From Rhizopus sp. PT2906 (Eukaryota > Mucoromycota > Mucoromycetes > Mucorales > Rhizopodaceae): a stretch of 64,000 nucleotides of DNA. Made by a program: the position numbers and the translations under genes. The notes under the pieces are model-generated. The model ran no database searches. It was not told where the DNA came from and saw nothing but the letters and a program-made list of their open reading frames with translations. The stretch covers positions 62,001-126,000 of the forward strand of contig JAMYHX010000038.1 in the NCBI GenBank assembly GCA_025529335.1, given 5' to 3'. Shown here piece by piece: positions 20,901 to 31,760 of this stretch. Position 1 is the stretch's first letter. Every line of letters begins with the position of its first letter.

Positions 20901-21464
20901 ATATTGCTCATTGTACATTTACTTTGGAAGAATCAGCCTGAGCATTACCGCCTTGATCGTTTTTGGGCACTTCACTAGAAACATCACTTGCTTTCCTTTT
21001 ACCACCGATCGTTGCAGAATTCTCTGTTGCAGACTTGTCTGCTGTAGTAGAAGACTTGGACTGACTTTTAGATGAAGATGTACTAGCTGATTTACGACGT
21101 TTCTCCTTTTTGACTTTCTGTGTCGTGGTCTTCTTTCTTGCCTCTCGATTCTTCTCCCTGGAATTGATCCTCCCTTGATTAAAAGCTGTTAAAATATCTG
21201 GACAATTCAAGTTGTCTTCAGGTTCCCAAGTGTTGTGTCTAAAAGAATGATCAATGCATTTTCCTCATCAGTGTGTATATATACTCTAATTAAAAAAAAG
21301 TATGATTAATCTAAAAATAATACAAGATCGCAACCAATATACCACTCTTCACTATAGCCTTTCCATTTGATGAGATACTCTGCTACTCCTGTAGAAAATT
21401 CTCGTTTGTCGAGAATAGCTTCTACTTCATAGTAATTAGTCTCATCGTCGGCTTCTTGGCTCAT
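17992..21464 (-). CDS. Large chromodomain protein with Chp1-like layout
   Basis: Eleven exons: 21464-21346, 21238-20923, 20875-20818, 20767-20600, 20555-19442, 19393-19216, 19166-18906, 18856-18734, 18684-18460, 18406-18303, 18247-17992, giving 973 residues. The chromodomain at about 10-60 reads NYYEVEAILDKREF, YLIKWKGYSEE, HNTWEPEDNL, with the three cage aromatics (Tyr, Trp, Trp) for methyl-lysine binding, most likely H3K9me. A basic, Ser-rich stretch (about 75-145) follows, then a Gln/Pro-rich low-complexity segment (about 240-530). The C-terminal ~430 residues look globular, starting LEMDVVLFKGDKEI and including KDILVLLPVIDLHKL, which could be a SPOC-like fold, and ending with FFIYVDDIDAIPVNK. 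Chromodomain first, disordered middle, folded C-terminus and near-equal size match S. pombe Chp1 (960 residues; SPOC plus PIN, RITS subunit). The SPOC and PIN assignments are inference. Three donors are weak (GTGGTA, GTAGGT, GTTCGT), so exon edges there may shift. Confidence 0.7.
19707..19747. repeat. CAG/CAA trinucleotide tract encoding polyglutamine
   Basis: On the minus strand this reads as a run of CAA then CAG codons inside the Gln/Pro-rich middle of the chromodomain protein, coding about 13 glutamines. Such tracts change length readily and are likely polymorphic. Confidence 0.8.
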
Positions 21465-21734
21465 TGCTTCAAATAATGAAAATAATATATAATATAAAAA
21501 AGTTCAAGAATGGACCTTCTTTTTTTTGTGTATCCGAAAAAAAACAGAAAGAAAAAAATATGACAGCAGTGCTTTCATAAATCACTGATATTCAAAGATA
21601 ATATTATCATGAATTGATATATACACACACGCATAGAAAGGCAAAGATCATTTTCAGTATTAGAAAAAGAAGCATGTCATCACTTTAAATTGGTAAAATA
21701 CTAGAAGACAGGTTTTTTATACAAAAATGAACAA

Positions 21735-22516
21735 TTACAATTCTGGCATAGTCATCAAGTCATGCTTGACAGTATCGACAATCTATAATAATATATATGA
21801 TTATGATGCATGTATATAACCATGGTAGCACATCTTACCTCGGGACCAACCAACTTTTCAGCAATTGTCAAAGCAAAGAGAAAAGCGGTACCTGGGGCAC
21901 GACTGGTAATAACATTGTCACTTACAACTACTCTGTCTTCAGAGTAAGTATAAGCTATTATTACACATCAGCAAAAGAGAGAAATGCATCATACATATTT
22001 ACTTACCATCTACTAGTTTATCCTTGACAGAAGGGAATGAAGTAACAGTATGATGGGTAGGAATACCAGCCTCCTTGGCTACAAGAGTACCAGCACAGAT
22101 AAAAGCGACAAGTTTAGAATGCTCATAGAATTCCATGATAAGTTTATGAACTCCCTTGTGAGCACTCAGCGTCTTGGCTGAACCAGCGCCTCCTGGTACA
22201 ATAGCAACATCATAATCAGACTATATTGATTAAAAGTGAGCTAGTTAAACCAACACTATTCCCTCTTACCGCCTTGAACGTTGTCTCTTCGAATTTTACA
22301 TCGGGGATAACCTTGATGCCTCGTGCACAGGTAGCATAAGTTCCATTGAGTTCGACGCCAACAACGGTGACTTCCACCTTGGCGCGTCGTAAAACGTCAA
22401 CTATGGCAATATAAGGCTTATGCTTTATGTTTTATCTTCTATATTTTACCGCTGATAGAGAATTCCATGTCTTCAGCTCCTTCTGTTAAGAATACAATAG
22501 CCTTTTTATGTACCAT
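21735..22516 (-). CDS. DJ-1/PARK7-family protein
   Basis: Exons 22516-22450, 22400-22270, 22220-22007, 21936-21839 and 21782-21735 give 185 residues, near human DJ-1 (189). The family acts in oxidative-stress defence; glyoxalase and deglycase activities are reported. The protein reads MVHKKAIVFLTEGAEDMEFS, with the conserved Glu at residue 18, then VDVLRRAKVEVTVVGVEL, VPGGAGSAKTLS, and the nucleophile elbow FICAGTLVAKEAG with Cys at about 108. HHTVTSFPSVKDKL and RVVVSDNVITSRAPGTAF complete the flavodoxin-like fold. Both catalytic residues are intact. It is transcribed divergently from the isoaspartyl methyltransferase with 150 bases between start codons. Confidence 0.88.
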
Positions 22517-22666
22517 GTTTTTATTTGTCACAAAAAAAAAAAAAAAAAAGAAAAAAAAAAAGAATACGAGCCATATATAAATTCAGAGAGGGGACTGTCT
22601 GAAAAAATAACGTCATTCATGCAAACTTTAACCTTGGTTTGTGTATTTCTTTCTCATTTCGCAATC
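22517..22666. promoter_or_regulatory. Shared divergent promoter of DJ-1 and PIMT genes
   Basis: Only 150 bases separate the two ATGs. The segment contains a long A-rich run (about 22533-22561), a TATA-like CATATATAAAT at about 22571-22582, and AACGTCAT at about 22609-22617, whose reverse complement ATGACGTT holds the TGACGT half-site bound by ATF/CREB-type bZIP factors. Co-regulation is inferred from the layout. Confidence 0.45.
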
Positions 22667-23704
22667 ATGGCTTGGAGATGTTCAGGTATTTATATAAAGC
22701 AAGTGCTGTAAGCATGGTTTTAATTCAAAAGAAATATAGCCGAAACAAATATTGAACTAGTCAAGAACTTATTTGACTCACATATAATCACAAAGGAAAG
22801 AGTATTCGCAGCAATGAAGGCTATTGACAGGTATTATTAGAAAAAAGAAAAAGACATGACGATTGATCATTTTTTAGAAAGGATTATTCTCCCAAGTATC
22901 CATACGAAGACAGTCCTCAGTCGATTGGATATGGTGCGACCATATCTGCGCCGTAAGCTTCTTTAGACACAGTTACATATGCATAGATTAACAAGATAGA
23001 CATATGCATGGATATGCCTTGGATAAGTTGGAACCCTTTCTCCAGCCTGGCATGAAAGGTAAAGAGAGACAAGCATATTTCTATTTCTTTGCTAAGTCTT
23101 TGACAATAAAGCATTGGACATTGGATCTGGATCTGGATATTTGACAGCTTGTATGGCTGCTATGGTAATAACAAGGCCGTCGTTTAACATGCATAAAACT
23201 AATTATATAAAAGGTTGGAGAGACAGGCCGAGTAGTTGGTGTTGAGCATATTCCAGAATTAGTCGAATCTTCAAAGCGTAATGTCCAAAAGAGCCACAGT
23301 GACTGGTTGGAGTCTGGTCAAGTCAAGCTTGTTGAAGGAGATGGACGACTTGGATATCCATCCGATGCGCCTTATGACTGCATGTAATATATAAAGACTA
23401 TATGTTTACTTTAATTCAAACACTATCTTATACATAGTCATGTTGGTGCTGCAACACCAAGTACACCACAGACACTCATCGATCAATTAAAATCACCCGG
23501 AAGGTAAAGACACAGAATAGATCAAACATGATGATAACCCCCCCAAAAAATAGACTATTTATTCCAGTAGGAAAGTACTCGCAATCCATCATCATTTATG
23601 ATAAAGATAAGGATGGAAATGTTCACGAAACCAAGTTTTTGGACGTACAATATGTGCCATTGACGGATGCAAAGGCGCAAAGAAGCTTTCATCACCTCGG
23701 ATAA
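22667..23704 (+). CDS. PCMT1: Protein-L-isoaspartate O-methyltransferase
   Basis: Eight exons: 22667-22685, 22740-22830, 22878-22952, 23000-23058, 23112-23164, 23214-23383, 23438-23503, 23554-23704, giving 227 residues, the usual eukaryotic size. The enzyme uses S-adenosylmethionine to methylate abnormal isoaspartyl residues, starting their repair. The protein starts MAWRCSAETNIELVKNLFDS and has DRKDYSPKYPYEDSPQSIGY, TISAPHMHGYALDKLEP, the SAM-binding ALDIGSGSGYLTACMA, VVGVEHIPELV and CIHVGAATPSTPQTLIDQL, all diagnostic. The pre-motif S-A-P-H-M-H is intact. All splice joins restore the expected sequence. Confidence 0.92.
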
Positions 23705-23848
23705 AAAAATAGCCGATAGCAAGAATGGATAAATGTTTAACACTTCTTTTTGTGCTTTTAAAAAATAAAATAAAAAAGCCCTTTCTCTCTCTCTCTCTCT
23801 TTTTCATTGTGGTAGAGCGCCTTTTTTTCTTTATAAAGTGATATAGTA

Positions 23849-26101
23849 ATGGATCAGAATCAACCCAGGAAAAGAGTGAGAACCACGCGAGCTTGTGTCT
23901 ATTGTCGAAAGAAGAAGGTGCGTGTGTTTGAGGTCCCCTTTAGGGAAAATATGGAGAGAGAGAGGGGTAATTAATGTATTTAAAATAGATAAGATGCGAT
24001 GGTCGTCATCCTACGTGCTCAAACTGTCTTCAACTTCAATTGAATTGTGAGTATGCAGAGAGCAAGAAGAGAGGACCGCGTAAAGGATATGTGCAAACAT
24101 TAGAGGAAAGGCTCACAGAAATGGAAAAAAGATTGATGACCAATAACGGAGTGGTGATGCCTTCTGCCAGTCTATCACCCATTCAGCCTAGTTTTTCAAA
24201 TAGAAATAACGACATGGAGTATGATCTTCCATCAAAAGAGATAGTGGATCATCTTGTGAATATATTCTTTAAGCATATCAATGCTTTTTTACCATTTGTG
24301 CATCGTTCTATCTTGAAGAAGAGTATCCAAGAAGGGACTATATCACGCCCATTGCTATATAGTGTGCTAGCAACCAGCGCTAGGTAAGATTTCATTATTG
24401 GAGAAAGATCACGCCACATGTACGCACACTCGCTAAAGACATGACTTATTTTAGATTTTCAGATCATCCTTCCATTCGCACAGATCCGCCTTATCTGGCA
24501 TGCGAGCGATTTGCTAAAAAAGCATTGTCTCTAGTCGACGCTAGCACCCTACAGCCAACCATGAGCAACATACAGTTCTGGGGTATTATGTCCTTTGTGG
24601 AGTATGGACGCGCATCGGGATCAATGTAACTTAATATTTGAAAAAATAGAAACCAAGAGTTAATTTATCTTTTTATAGGTCATGGGTTTACGGAGGATTA
24701 GCTGTGAGGTAAATATACAATGTACATTTTGCAAGAAAGAAAAAAAGGTTTTTAACAAGAACGAAATATTAGATTTTGTCAAGAATTGGGATATCATAAA
24801 GAAGAAATACAGAGTACACCGATCGTCGGAGAGGACGGATCTGTTAATGCCTTTGAAATGGCAATGCGACGGCGCATATACTGGAGCTGTCTTATTCTTG
24901 ATAAGTAATATGTGACACAAGTTATATATTTCGTAAATCTTATTCCCATCTTAGAATGGCTAGCGCAGGCACACATCGACCTCAATGCATCGAAAGGTCC
25001 GACTGTGATGCTCGTCCATCCAGTTTTGCAGAAAACATCTTGCTTCGTGACCCAGAACTTCATACAAACATTCAGGGAAAGCCGATCCAGGAAGATTCGT
25101 TGCTGAGTGTCAGTGTTTATTACATGAATTGTGTAGAAAAGTTTGGAGAGGTCAATCGGTACATGAACAGGATAAGCAACAATAAGCCGAGCTCCATCGT
25201 ATGGCCGCCGATCGCTGAGCATCGAAATCTTGATAATCAACTTCATGCATGGCAAGAGAACTTGCCTGAAAAGTTCAAATTTACACAAAGCAACCTAGAG
25301 CATCATCAGACATCGGCAAGTGCTCAGAACTTAACCACTTGGCTTTCGTCGCATGCCCTGTGGTGCTCTAGTATGATGATGTTGCATAGAGGCAGTTTAG
25401 CTTATTTTGATATGTCACACCAAGTTGGAGAAGAGATGCATAGACGTATACAGGCGAGTGTTGAGACCTGTCACATGTGTGTGGATGCAGCAATGGGCAT
25501 CTTTGGCGCCATGAAAGATCTGTGTCATTATAACGTTCTACCCTATAACGGATACTCTGCTTATATCTTTGCAACCGCACTCATGACTTCTGCCTTTTCA
25601 CAGACTCAGGAAGATCGTGAAAAGAGTAGAAGAGGCTTACAGATATTGTATGAACTTATTGAAGTAAGTGACCACATAAACGAAACATTTCATATATTAA
25701 CCTTTTTTTTTTTTCTATGAAAGGGACTCTCCCCATACTGGCAAATGTGTGAAAAACTAGCAAAGGCAACCAAGGAATTACTGATAAATCATAAGAGATT
25801 ATATGGAGATAGTCTATACAACGGCTATGAGAGCCACAGAATTGATATGATGCCAGCCATGGAAAACTCAGCATCTTTGTATTCTTCACAAACTTATTAC
25901 ATTACTGGAAACAATAACGATTTTAATCCAGAGATATATAATCAGCATACATCCATATTATCATCAGCATTAAATTCTCAAAAGAATAACATAGACTTCA
26001 ACAGCATTGAGTTCTTGTTTGATACTGAGTTATTTGGTCAAGTCGTTCTTGACTCTGGAAATGCAAATGCTCATAATTTATCCAATGTACCTATTTCATA
26101 A
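23849..26101 (+). CDS. Zn2Cys6 transcription factor with fungal-specific regulatory domain
   Basis: Seven exons: 23849-23917, 23989-24383, 24455-24625, 24679-24708, 24773-24904, 24955-25663, 25724-26101, giving 627 residues. The DNA-binding cluster ACVYCRKKKIRCDGRHPTC (residues about 15-33) and SNCLQLQLNC give the six cysteines of a Gal4-type zinc cluster; an intron splits it after KKK. A coiled coil follows (TLEERLTEMEKRLM). The middle homology region has HINAFLPFVHRSIL, FWGIMSFVEYGRASG, RFCQELGYHKEE and MRRRIYWSCLILDK, typical of the Fungal_trans domain (R-R-I-x-W). The C-terminus is Asn/Ser-rich, a possible activation region. Target genes cannot be read from the sequence. Confidence 0.88.
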
Positions 26102-26435
26102 TGCAAAATACTACTATTTCAAATATGTTTATGACAGAATAAAACATAGTGTAAACTTTATAATAAGGTCATCTTTGGTATTCCAAATGTGTCTCTCTTT
26201 CAATGTAAATATTTCGTTTATTATCAAAAATGTATAGACGTATGTATATAGTTTAGTTCCATAAAATAATTAGTTTCATATATAAATAAAACAGGAAATA
26301 TCTTTCCGCTATTAAGCACATAGTAAAAAAAAAAAAAAGAGGTGGCCCATTTAAAGATTGGATCACCTCTTCAAGGGATCTTATAAGGAGTATATAAATG
26401 TATATATGTATATATATATATATATCTTGGGGTTA

Positions 26436-28215
26436 TCATGTACTTGAATTACTTACTGCAGTCGGAGGCTTTAATGCAGATGAACGCTTAGCAAGCATAC
26501 TTCTTAATCTTAATGTGGAACCAGGTCCACGTTGTGAAGGAGGTTTTAATAGTGATTTCTTTCCAGCGTCGGGTATAGCAGAAGAATCTGATGTTCCTGT
26601 TGCTGTTGATGATGATGGAGTAGTGATCTTTTTCTGTTGGGAAGTAGTAGAAGATGCATTGGTGACGACAGCTGTTGCATTTGTCGCTGCCACATGAGAT
26701 GCAATAGTGGTAGATACGTTTTTACCAGGTGATATAGGTGAGGTAACTGGCTTGGTCGAATGCTGAGTTACAGATGTTGTCCTAACACGTGGTAGACCAA
26801 TATTTGCCTTAACAGGTGTCAGCCGAGGACCCGCTGACTGGCGGTATGGTTTTTTATTGGAGGCTGCAGTAGGAGTTGCTGGGAGCACAGGAGACGGGAT
26901 TGAACTTTCTTTGGCAGTCTCGGTAAATTTAGTAGCAATTGAAGGTGTTCTGTTATGTCTTGACGCCTTTGAAGATGCTGTACTTTCGTTAGATAGACTA
27001 TATCTCATGCTGACCGTCTTGGTCTGTCCGGAGCTCGATGGCGTTATGTTTGAATTACTGGATCGATCATCATATAAAGACAGACGTGCAGTAGGAGTTG
27101 CTGACTATTTATGTGCATGTGAATAAGCATATGAATGTATTTGGTCATCATGCAACTTACATTTTTCGCTAATGAACTATCTTCTCTATCCAAGATGGTG
27201 ATGATATTTTCGCCGTTCATCAGGAGTGGTGCATTCCTTGTATAAGTCTTCCAAAGTGTTACACCTTCTCTAATCTTTTCTCCTAACTAAAAGAGAGAGA
27301 GGGTCATAAAAGTTATTATCAACTTCCCATTTAAGACAATATGCTTGTAGCTTACAGTTTTAATTTCATCCAAGTTATTTCTTCTCCTTGCGCTTCTCAT
27401 CAATATGTTTCTTCTCTTCATGTTGCTTTTAGCAGATAAGGAAATCGTTTTGGCGATGTCAAGATCAACATAAGCTTTTTGGAGTACTTCATAATCATCT
27501 AGAGCAAGTTCGTTAGTATGTAATATAAAAAGGGCTGCATAAGATTGTTTACCTGTTGTACCAATGGTGGAAAAGAACTTTCCGGAATCCAATTCCAATT
27601 CCCTCAACAGATTATCTAATTTCCTCAAGATATGCTTCGTATCAGGCTTATATCTGATTCTGGTCGTGGATAGTCTAGCATTACTCTATGTAATCACATA
27701 TATGCCAAAAAGTAAATCATCTTGTTTAATATATTTATAAAAAAGGCTCTTACAGCTCGCTTCTCTGTTGAACTGACAGTATCTACTCCATTGCTATTCG
27801 TGCTTGTGGTCGAAGGTCGACGAATAAAAGACACTTTACTGTTTACATTATTGTTGTTGTAAATACTTGTTGCAGACTTGATGGCTGAATCAAGACATGC
27901 TTCAGCATTCATCAATAAACTTTCCTTTGCAGAATTAGATAAGCCAAGATCTTTCAACATGGCTTCTATTTGAGCAGTAGTCGATTCAACAGTAGCAATG
28001 GCCTGGTTCGTAAGTTCAAGCTGGGCTAGTAATTCGTTCAATTCGGCAGTCTTTAAGGTCAAAATAGACCGTAAATTCATAACTGTCTGTGTGCCTTCAT
28101 CAAGCCTTGCTAAAAGCATGGCAACAGCATTGTCATTCATAGATTGTTGTTGTTGTTGTTCTTTTATAGGTGCAGGTGCTGAAGCAAGTAATTGTGAATC
28201 AACATTAACATCCAT
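26436..28215 (-). CDS. Coiled-coil protein with basic Ser/Thr-rich tail
   Basis: Exons 28215-27754, 27685-27356, 27286-27161 and 27104-26436 give 528 residues. A further 54-base in-frame segment at 27499-27552 has a donor GTAAAC, a TACTAAC-like branch site and a CTAG acceptor; if spliced, the protein is 510 residues. The N-terminal half is helical (MLLARLDEGTQTVMNL, then LLAQLELTNQAIA), followed by a second helical block containing LRKLDNLLRELELDSGKFF and LGEKIREGVTLWKTYTRN. The C-terminal third is disordered, basic and Ser/Thr/Pro-rich and contains KESSIPSPV, an S-x-I-P motif of the kind that binds EB1 at microtubule ends. Kar9-like adaptors have this layout, but I cannot confirm membership. 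The end could also change through a last intron, since GTAAGT occurs just before the stop. Confidence 0.6.
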
Positions 28216-28329
28216 ATCGTCAAGATAATTTGCACCTGAGAAAAAAAAAAAAAAAAAGATAAAAAAGGTTTAAACTTTTAAAGAGATTTATATTTCAATG
28301 AAAAATAAAACCAAAGTGGGCACGTGATG

Positions 28330-29950
28330 TGTTACAACATCGTATTGCCCTGGTCAGTTCTAGGTGGTGCAAGTAGCTAAAAACCTCTCTGAGCACGAGA
28401 GTAAAAATGCTTTGGCGGTAAGGATAACGGAACAAGCGTTAATAGTACTTTTGGCAGGATCTAGATGGCCAGTCAATCAATGGCTTCCCGGAGTCGGCAG
28501 GCTGTAGCGGCACCTTCTGGTAATAGAGATAGTCCATCTCTTGTAAAATAGAGCAAAGTATAGGCCACCTGGACGACCAAAATAGTCTTGCCTGACTGGA
28601 ACGCGGTTTGAAGTTGGGCAGCCGATTTAAAAGAAAAAACAGAGGATCAGCGGTAGTCTCCGGTATCTGCAGCCGGCGATGCACGTTGAGGCAGTAGATG
28701 ACATGTTGCTTTATAAAGAGTTCTGACGAACGACGAGCACAAGAGACGGTTTTATAGCCAGGCAACCAACCAAGGCGCCAGCGTACGCAGCGGTTTCTGT
28801 CTATTCTTGACATCGGTAACCAGAGAATTGGATCCAAAGAAATTTTAGGGCGATATAGCGAGATGAGACCAGAGTTACGCGCAACACGTCGTTACTCTAA
28901 ATTGTCTTGAAGGTATTGTAAGCGCGTAGTTTCTTTAGTAGCCGTTTATCTAAGCAGTAAATGTATTGCGTACTTCGTTTCCACAGCGGAGTTTTTGATA
29001 TAGCATACCACTGAGAATGACTTTTCGAGAGGCGTATATGTGGCAATAGACATGCCAGAAGAGTGTCATCCGGCAGTGACAAGGGCCTTAAGAGAAATTG
29101 TGCTTAAAAAATATGTACACGCTCTATCATAGTAGGCAACTTTGTTAGCTGTAGCATTACCTTTATAGAGGACCTGGATGAACCACCAAAAATCCTGCGT
29201 AAGCACGTATTTTGTGTATTCTCTAGTTTGTCCGACAAAAGAGAAGTAACCTTATTGATAGCGAGACCGTACTCTAATTGGGCTCGAACTATTTGCTTAT
29301 AAAAGCGAGTGGCGAGTAATTGGCCGAAACCGTCGGGCTTGAGTCCGATCATAACTAACTGATTCACAGTCGCCAGTGATTTGTTTATATTGTTTGCAAT
29401 AAGCTCAAAGGTATGTAGGTAGCGGCCGGGACGGATGGGAATTCCAAGATAAGGAAAGGAAGATCGAACCGGGAGCGGGTCTCCATAAAGATAATAAGTG
29501 AGTGACTGATCCGCCGGGTTCAGGACTACACATTTACTTGGGTTCCATCGATAGTCCAGGTTTTAACTATGGGTTTCGCGTATTTGTAGCAAATTACTCA
29601 TATGGTCTTTGTCAGCAATGAGTACGATATCGTCTGCATACAAAAGGCAGTTGATAAATGGGGCCAATTGAATCAGAGAGACGTCTTGCGGTAATTGTTG
29701 CGACCGAAGCAGCTTGGGAAGTTCGTTGATGTAAATGAAGTATAAGAAGAGCGAAAGGATAGATCCCTGAAGAATACCGATAATAGGAGTAAAACAAAAG
29801 GAGTTGGCATTGATAAGCAGAACTTCGATGTGTACTTCATCAAAGAGATTTTGAAGCAGACATATGAGTGCTTTAGGCGCCCTTGTTTCTAGGGTCTTTT
29901 ATATATAGCGGTGGTCGACAGTGTTGTCGTATTTGACCATGTCTAATACT
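28330..29950 (-). mobile_element. 5'-truncated, decayed non-LTR (LINE) retrotransposon
   Basis: Minus-strand readings give the second half of a LINE reverse transcriptase. From 29945 down: a degraded motif A (MVKYDNTVDHRYI, stop, KTLE), then GILQGSILSLFLYFIYINEL, then the catalytic YADD in LLYADDIVLIADKD at about 29640, then LDYRWNPSKCVVLNP and YLGIPIRPGRYLHTF. The C-terminal connection region follows with LEYGLAINKVTSLLSDKLEN and LRRIFGGSSRSS. The tail region carries CVRWRLGWLPGYK. Stops at several places and a frame change near 28890 mark it as dead. The 5' end is cut off inside motif A, as usual for LINE insertions. The 3' end probably lies near 28330, close to GATGTTGTAACAC on the minus strand; no poly-A tail or target duplication was identified. 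Confidence 0.75.
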
Positions 29951-31119
29951 AATCTTTACGTGTGAGATTACATCTGACTTAATTACATGTGAGCTGGCTG
30001 TGAATAAATTTAGAAAAGCACACAAAATCAAAAAATTAAAAAGCTTACTGACAGTATCAAAAGACAGAATAGTAGTAATTGAAGGCTTTTTCCCTTTTTT
30101 CTTCTCACTTTCAAACGCAAGTTTAAAGTTGAAAAAAAAACTACTCAAAAAGCCTTTAAGTACGTTGAATGTTGTTATTTTGTTTAAAAAACCGTTATAC
30201 TAATAAAACATAAAGTTGTCACTTTTCTTAAGTAAAATCCCGTGTTTTATTTGAGAAAAATTCACATGTATCCTAATTAGTACTCCGGCCTCTTTTAAAA
30301 TAACCTAATTTCTTTTTGCTATGAACTCTTCCTCTCACTTCTAATAAAACAGAGACTCATCACTTCTTTGCTTTTATTCTACACATTACACGAGTACTAA
30401 CAACAACCACAACTACAACCATTGCTTCAGCAGCGACCATGATACAGCAAACGTGAACAACGATAACAAAAATAACCACGGTAGCAAAGGTCTTGCTGAA
30501 GAAAAACAGAAATTAGGCGGAAATATTGTGCCATTTTGCAAGGATAGATTACTACACATAATGAAGACGATAGCAACTAGTGATAATCCATCCAACGCTG
30601 AATGCTATAATTATGAACTCATCATAGCCGAGACCCAATACGAATTGATGGGAGAATTCTTCCCGAATCTTCAGCAATACTGTACGATAGACCGATTATA
30701 ATACTGGGTTGGTCAATCAAATATCTGGAGCCCACGTAAAAGAAAGACAACGAGAGGTCAAACGAAATACGGTCGACATTTGTGGATTGTATGCGAGGAG
30801 ATGAAGGAATTGACGTGTTTGATGAGATAATCATTATAATAACTCGAGTATAATCTTACAGTAGAGCATGCGTTCTATTTTACATTCCTCTATTGCATCT
30901 GATAAGAATAACTTATAATAATAATAACTATAGTAGCTACTAGTATAACAATAATAACATAAGCATAAATAACCACATTGACGACAATAATATAAATAGC
31001 AGTCATAGATTCGCTACCTAAGTAAACTCACACAAACTTAATCTAATAATATTCAGCTCTTAATAAAGAATCTAATTTCGCAAGTCATCGACTTAACTGC
31101 CTTTTTACAATAACAAAGC
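29951..31119. other. Gene-poor stretch
   Basis: Short ORFs at 30000-30203 and 30453-30701 (the latter reading NNHGSKGLAEEKQKLGGNIV) have no family that I recognise; the second could be the start of the relic that follows. AT-rich ATA/AAT runs occupy about 30900-31000. Confidence 0.35.
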
Positions 31120-31129
31120 TGAATACAAC

Positions 31130-31760
31130 AGGAATTCTTGGTCGAATCGACAGATTCAATTTCAACATATTGGGACCATCTCAAGAACGAGGTTGATTTT
31201 ATCACTATTGGTTATGCCAGAAAATCTCCAACCAAAGAAAATGATGCATCGAGAACGTGACTTCTGCAACTCATGGTTGACAAGCTGTATTTTCGAATGA
31301 AGTGTGAGGAAGTGTATGTCAGTCCGTGCTGCTTTGCCAATGAACCGATTTTGGAACGTAATTCCCCTGCATCAGATCACTTGTTTTCAGTCATCAAAGG
31401 TTGCAATGGTGGCATTACATATTTGACGAAGCGCATCCATTACACTCAAAAACATATACGTCTGGCTATTATTGGCTATGCTGGCCATTTCCACATCTCC
31501 GAATGACATTCGAAAATTTCTCGACATATACCCCAATATCAAAGAAATTGCCATTGATCATGGTAAATCAATTGAAACCCTGACTCAACGCCAACTATTG
31601 GAGAGAAACGATGCTGAAAAATTCAATTGTCGCCCTAGTCTTGTTCAACGATCAAAATACATTTGTTTGGCAGTCTTCATCTTTCAATCCACGCATAATT
31701 TTTTGGTCTGTGCTTTAACAAAAGGAGGAAGGGGGTGTATATGTAATCAGACTTGCTGAC
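31130..31760 (+). pseudogene. Relic of a Mucorales-type repeated protein with an IGYARKS motif
   Basis: A plus-strand reading from 31131 gives YWDHLKNEVDFITIGYARKS (about 31160-31230), then a TGA at 31258 in SRT-stop-LLQLMVDKLYF, then CEEVYVSPCCFANEPILERN. After HIRLAIIGYAGHFHISE it stops at 31504-31506 and continues in another frame as DIRKFLDIYPNIKEIAIDHG and TLTQRQLLERNDAEKFNC. The I-G-Y-A-R-K-S start resembles the first strand of serine recombinases (Y-A-R-x-S), but no further catalytic support is visible. From memory, related sequences are common in Mucorales genomes with no known role. It has at least one nonsense change and one frame change. Confidence 0.45.

Noticed and set aside
24794..25288. 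164-residue minus-strand ORF
   Set aside because: It is antisense to conserved exons of the Zn2Cys6 factor and crosses their splice sites.
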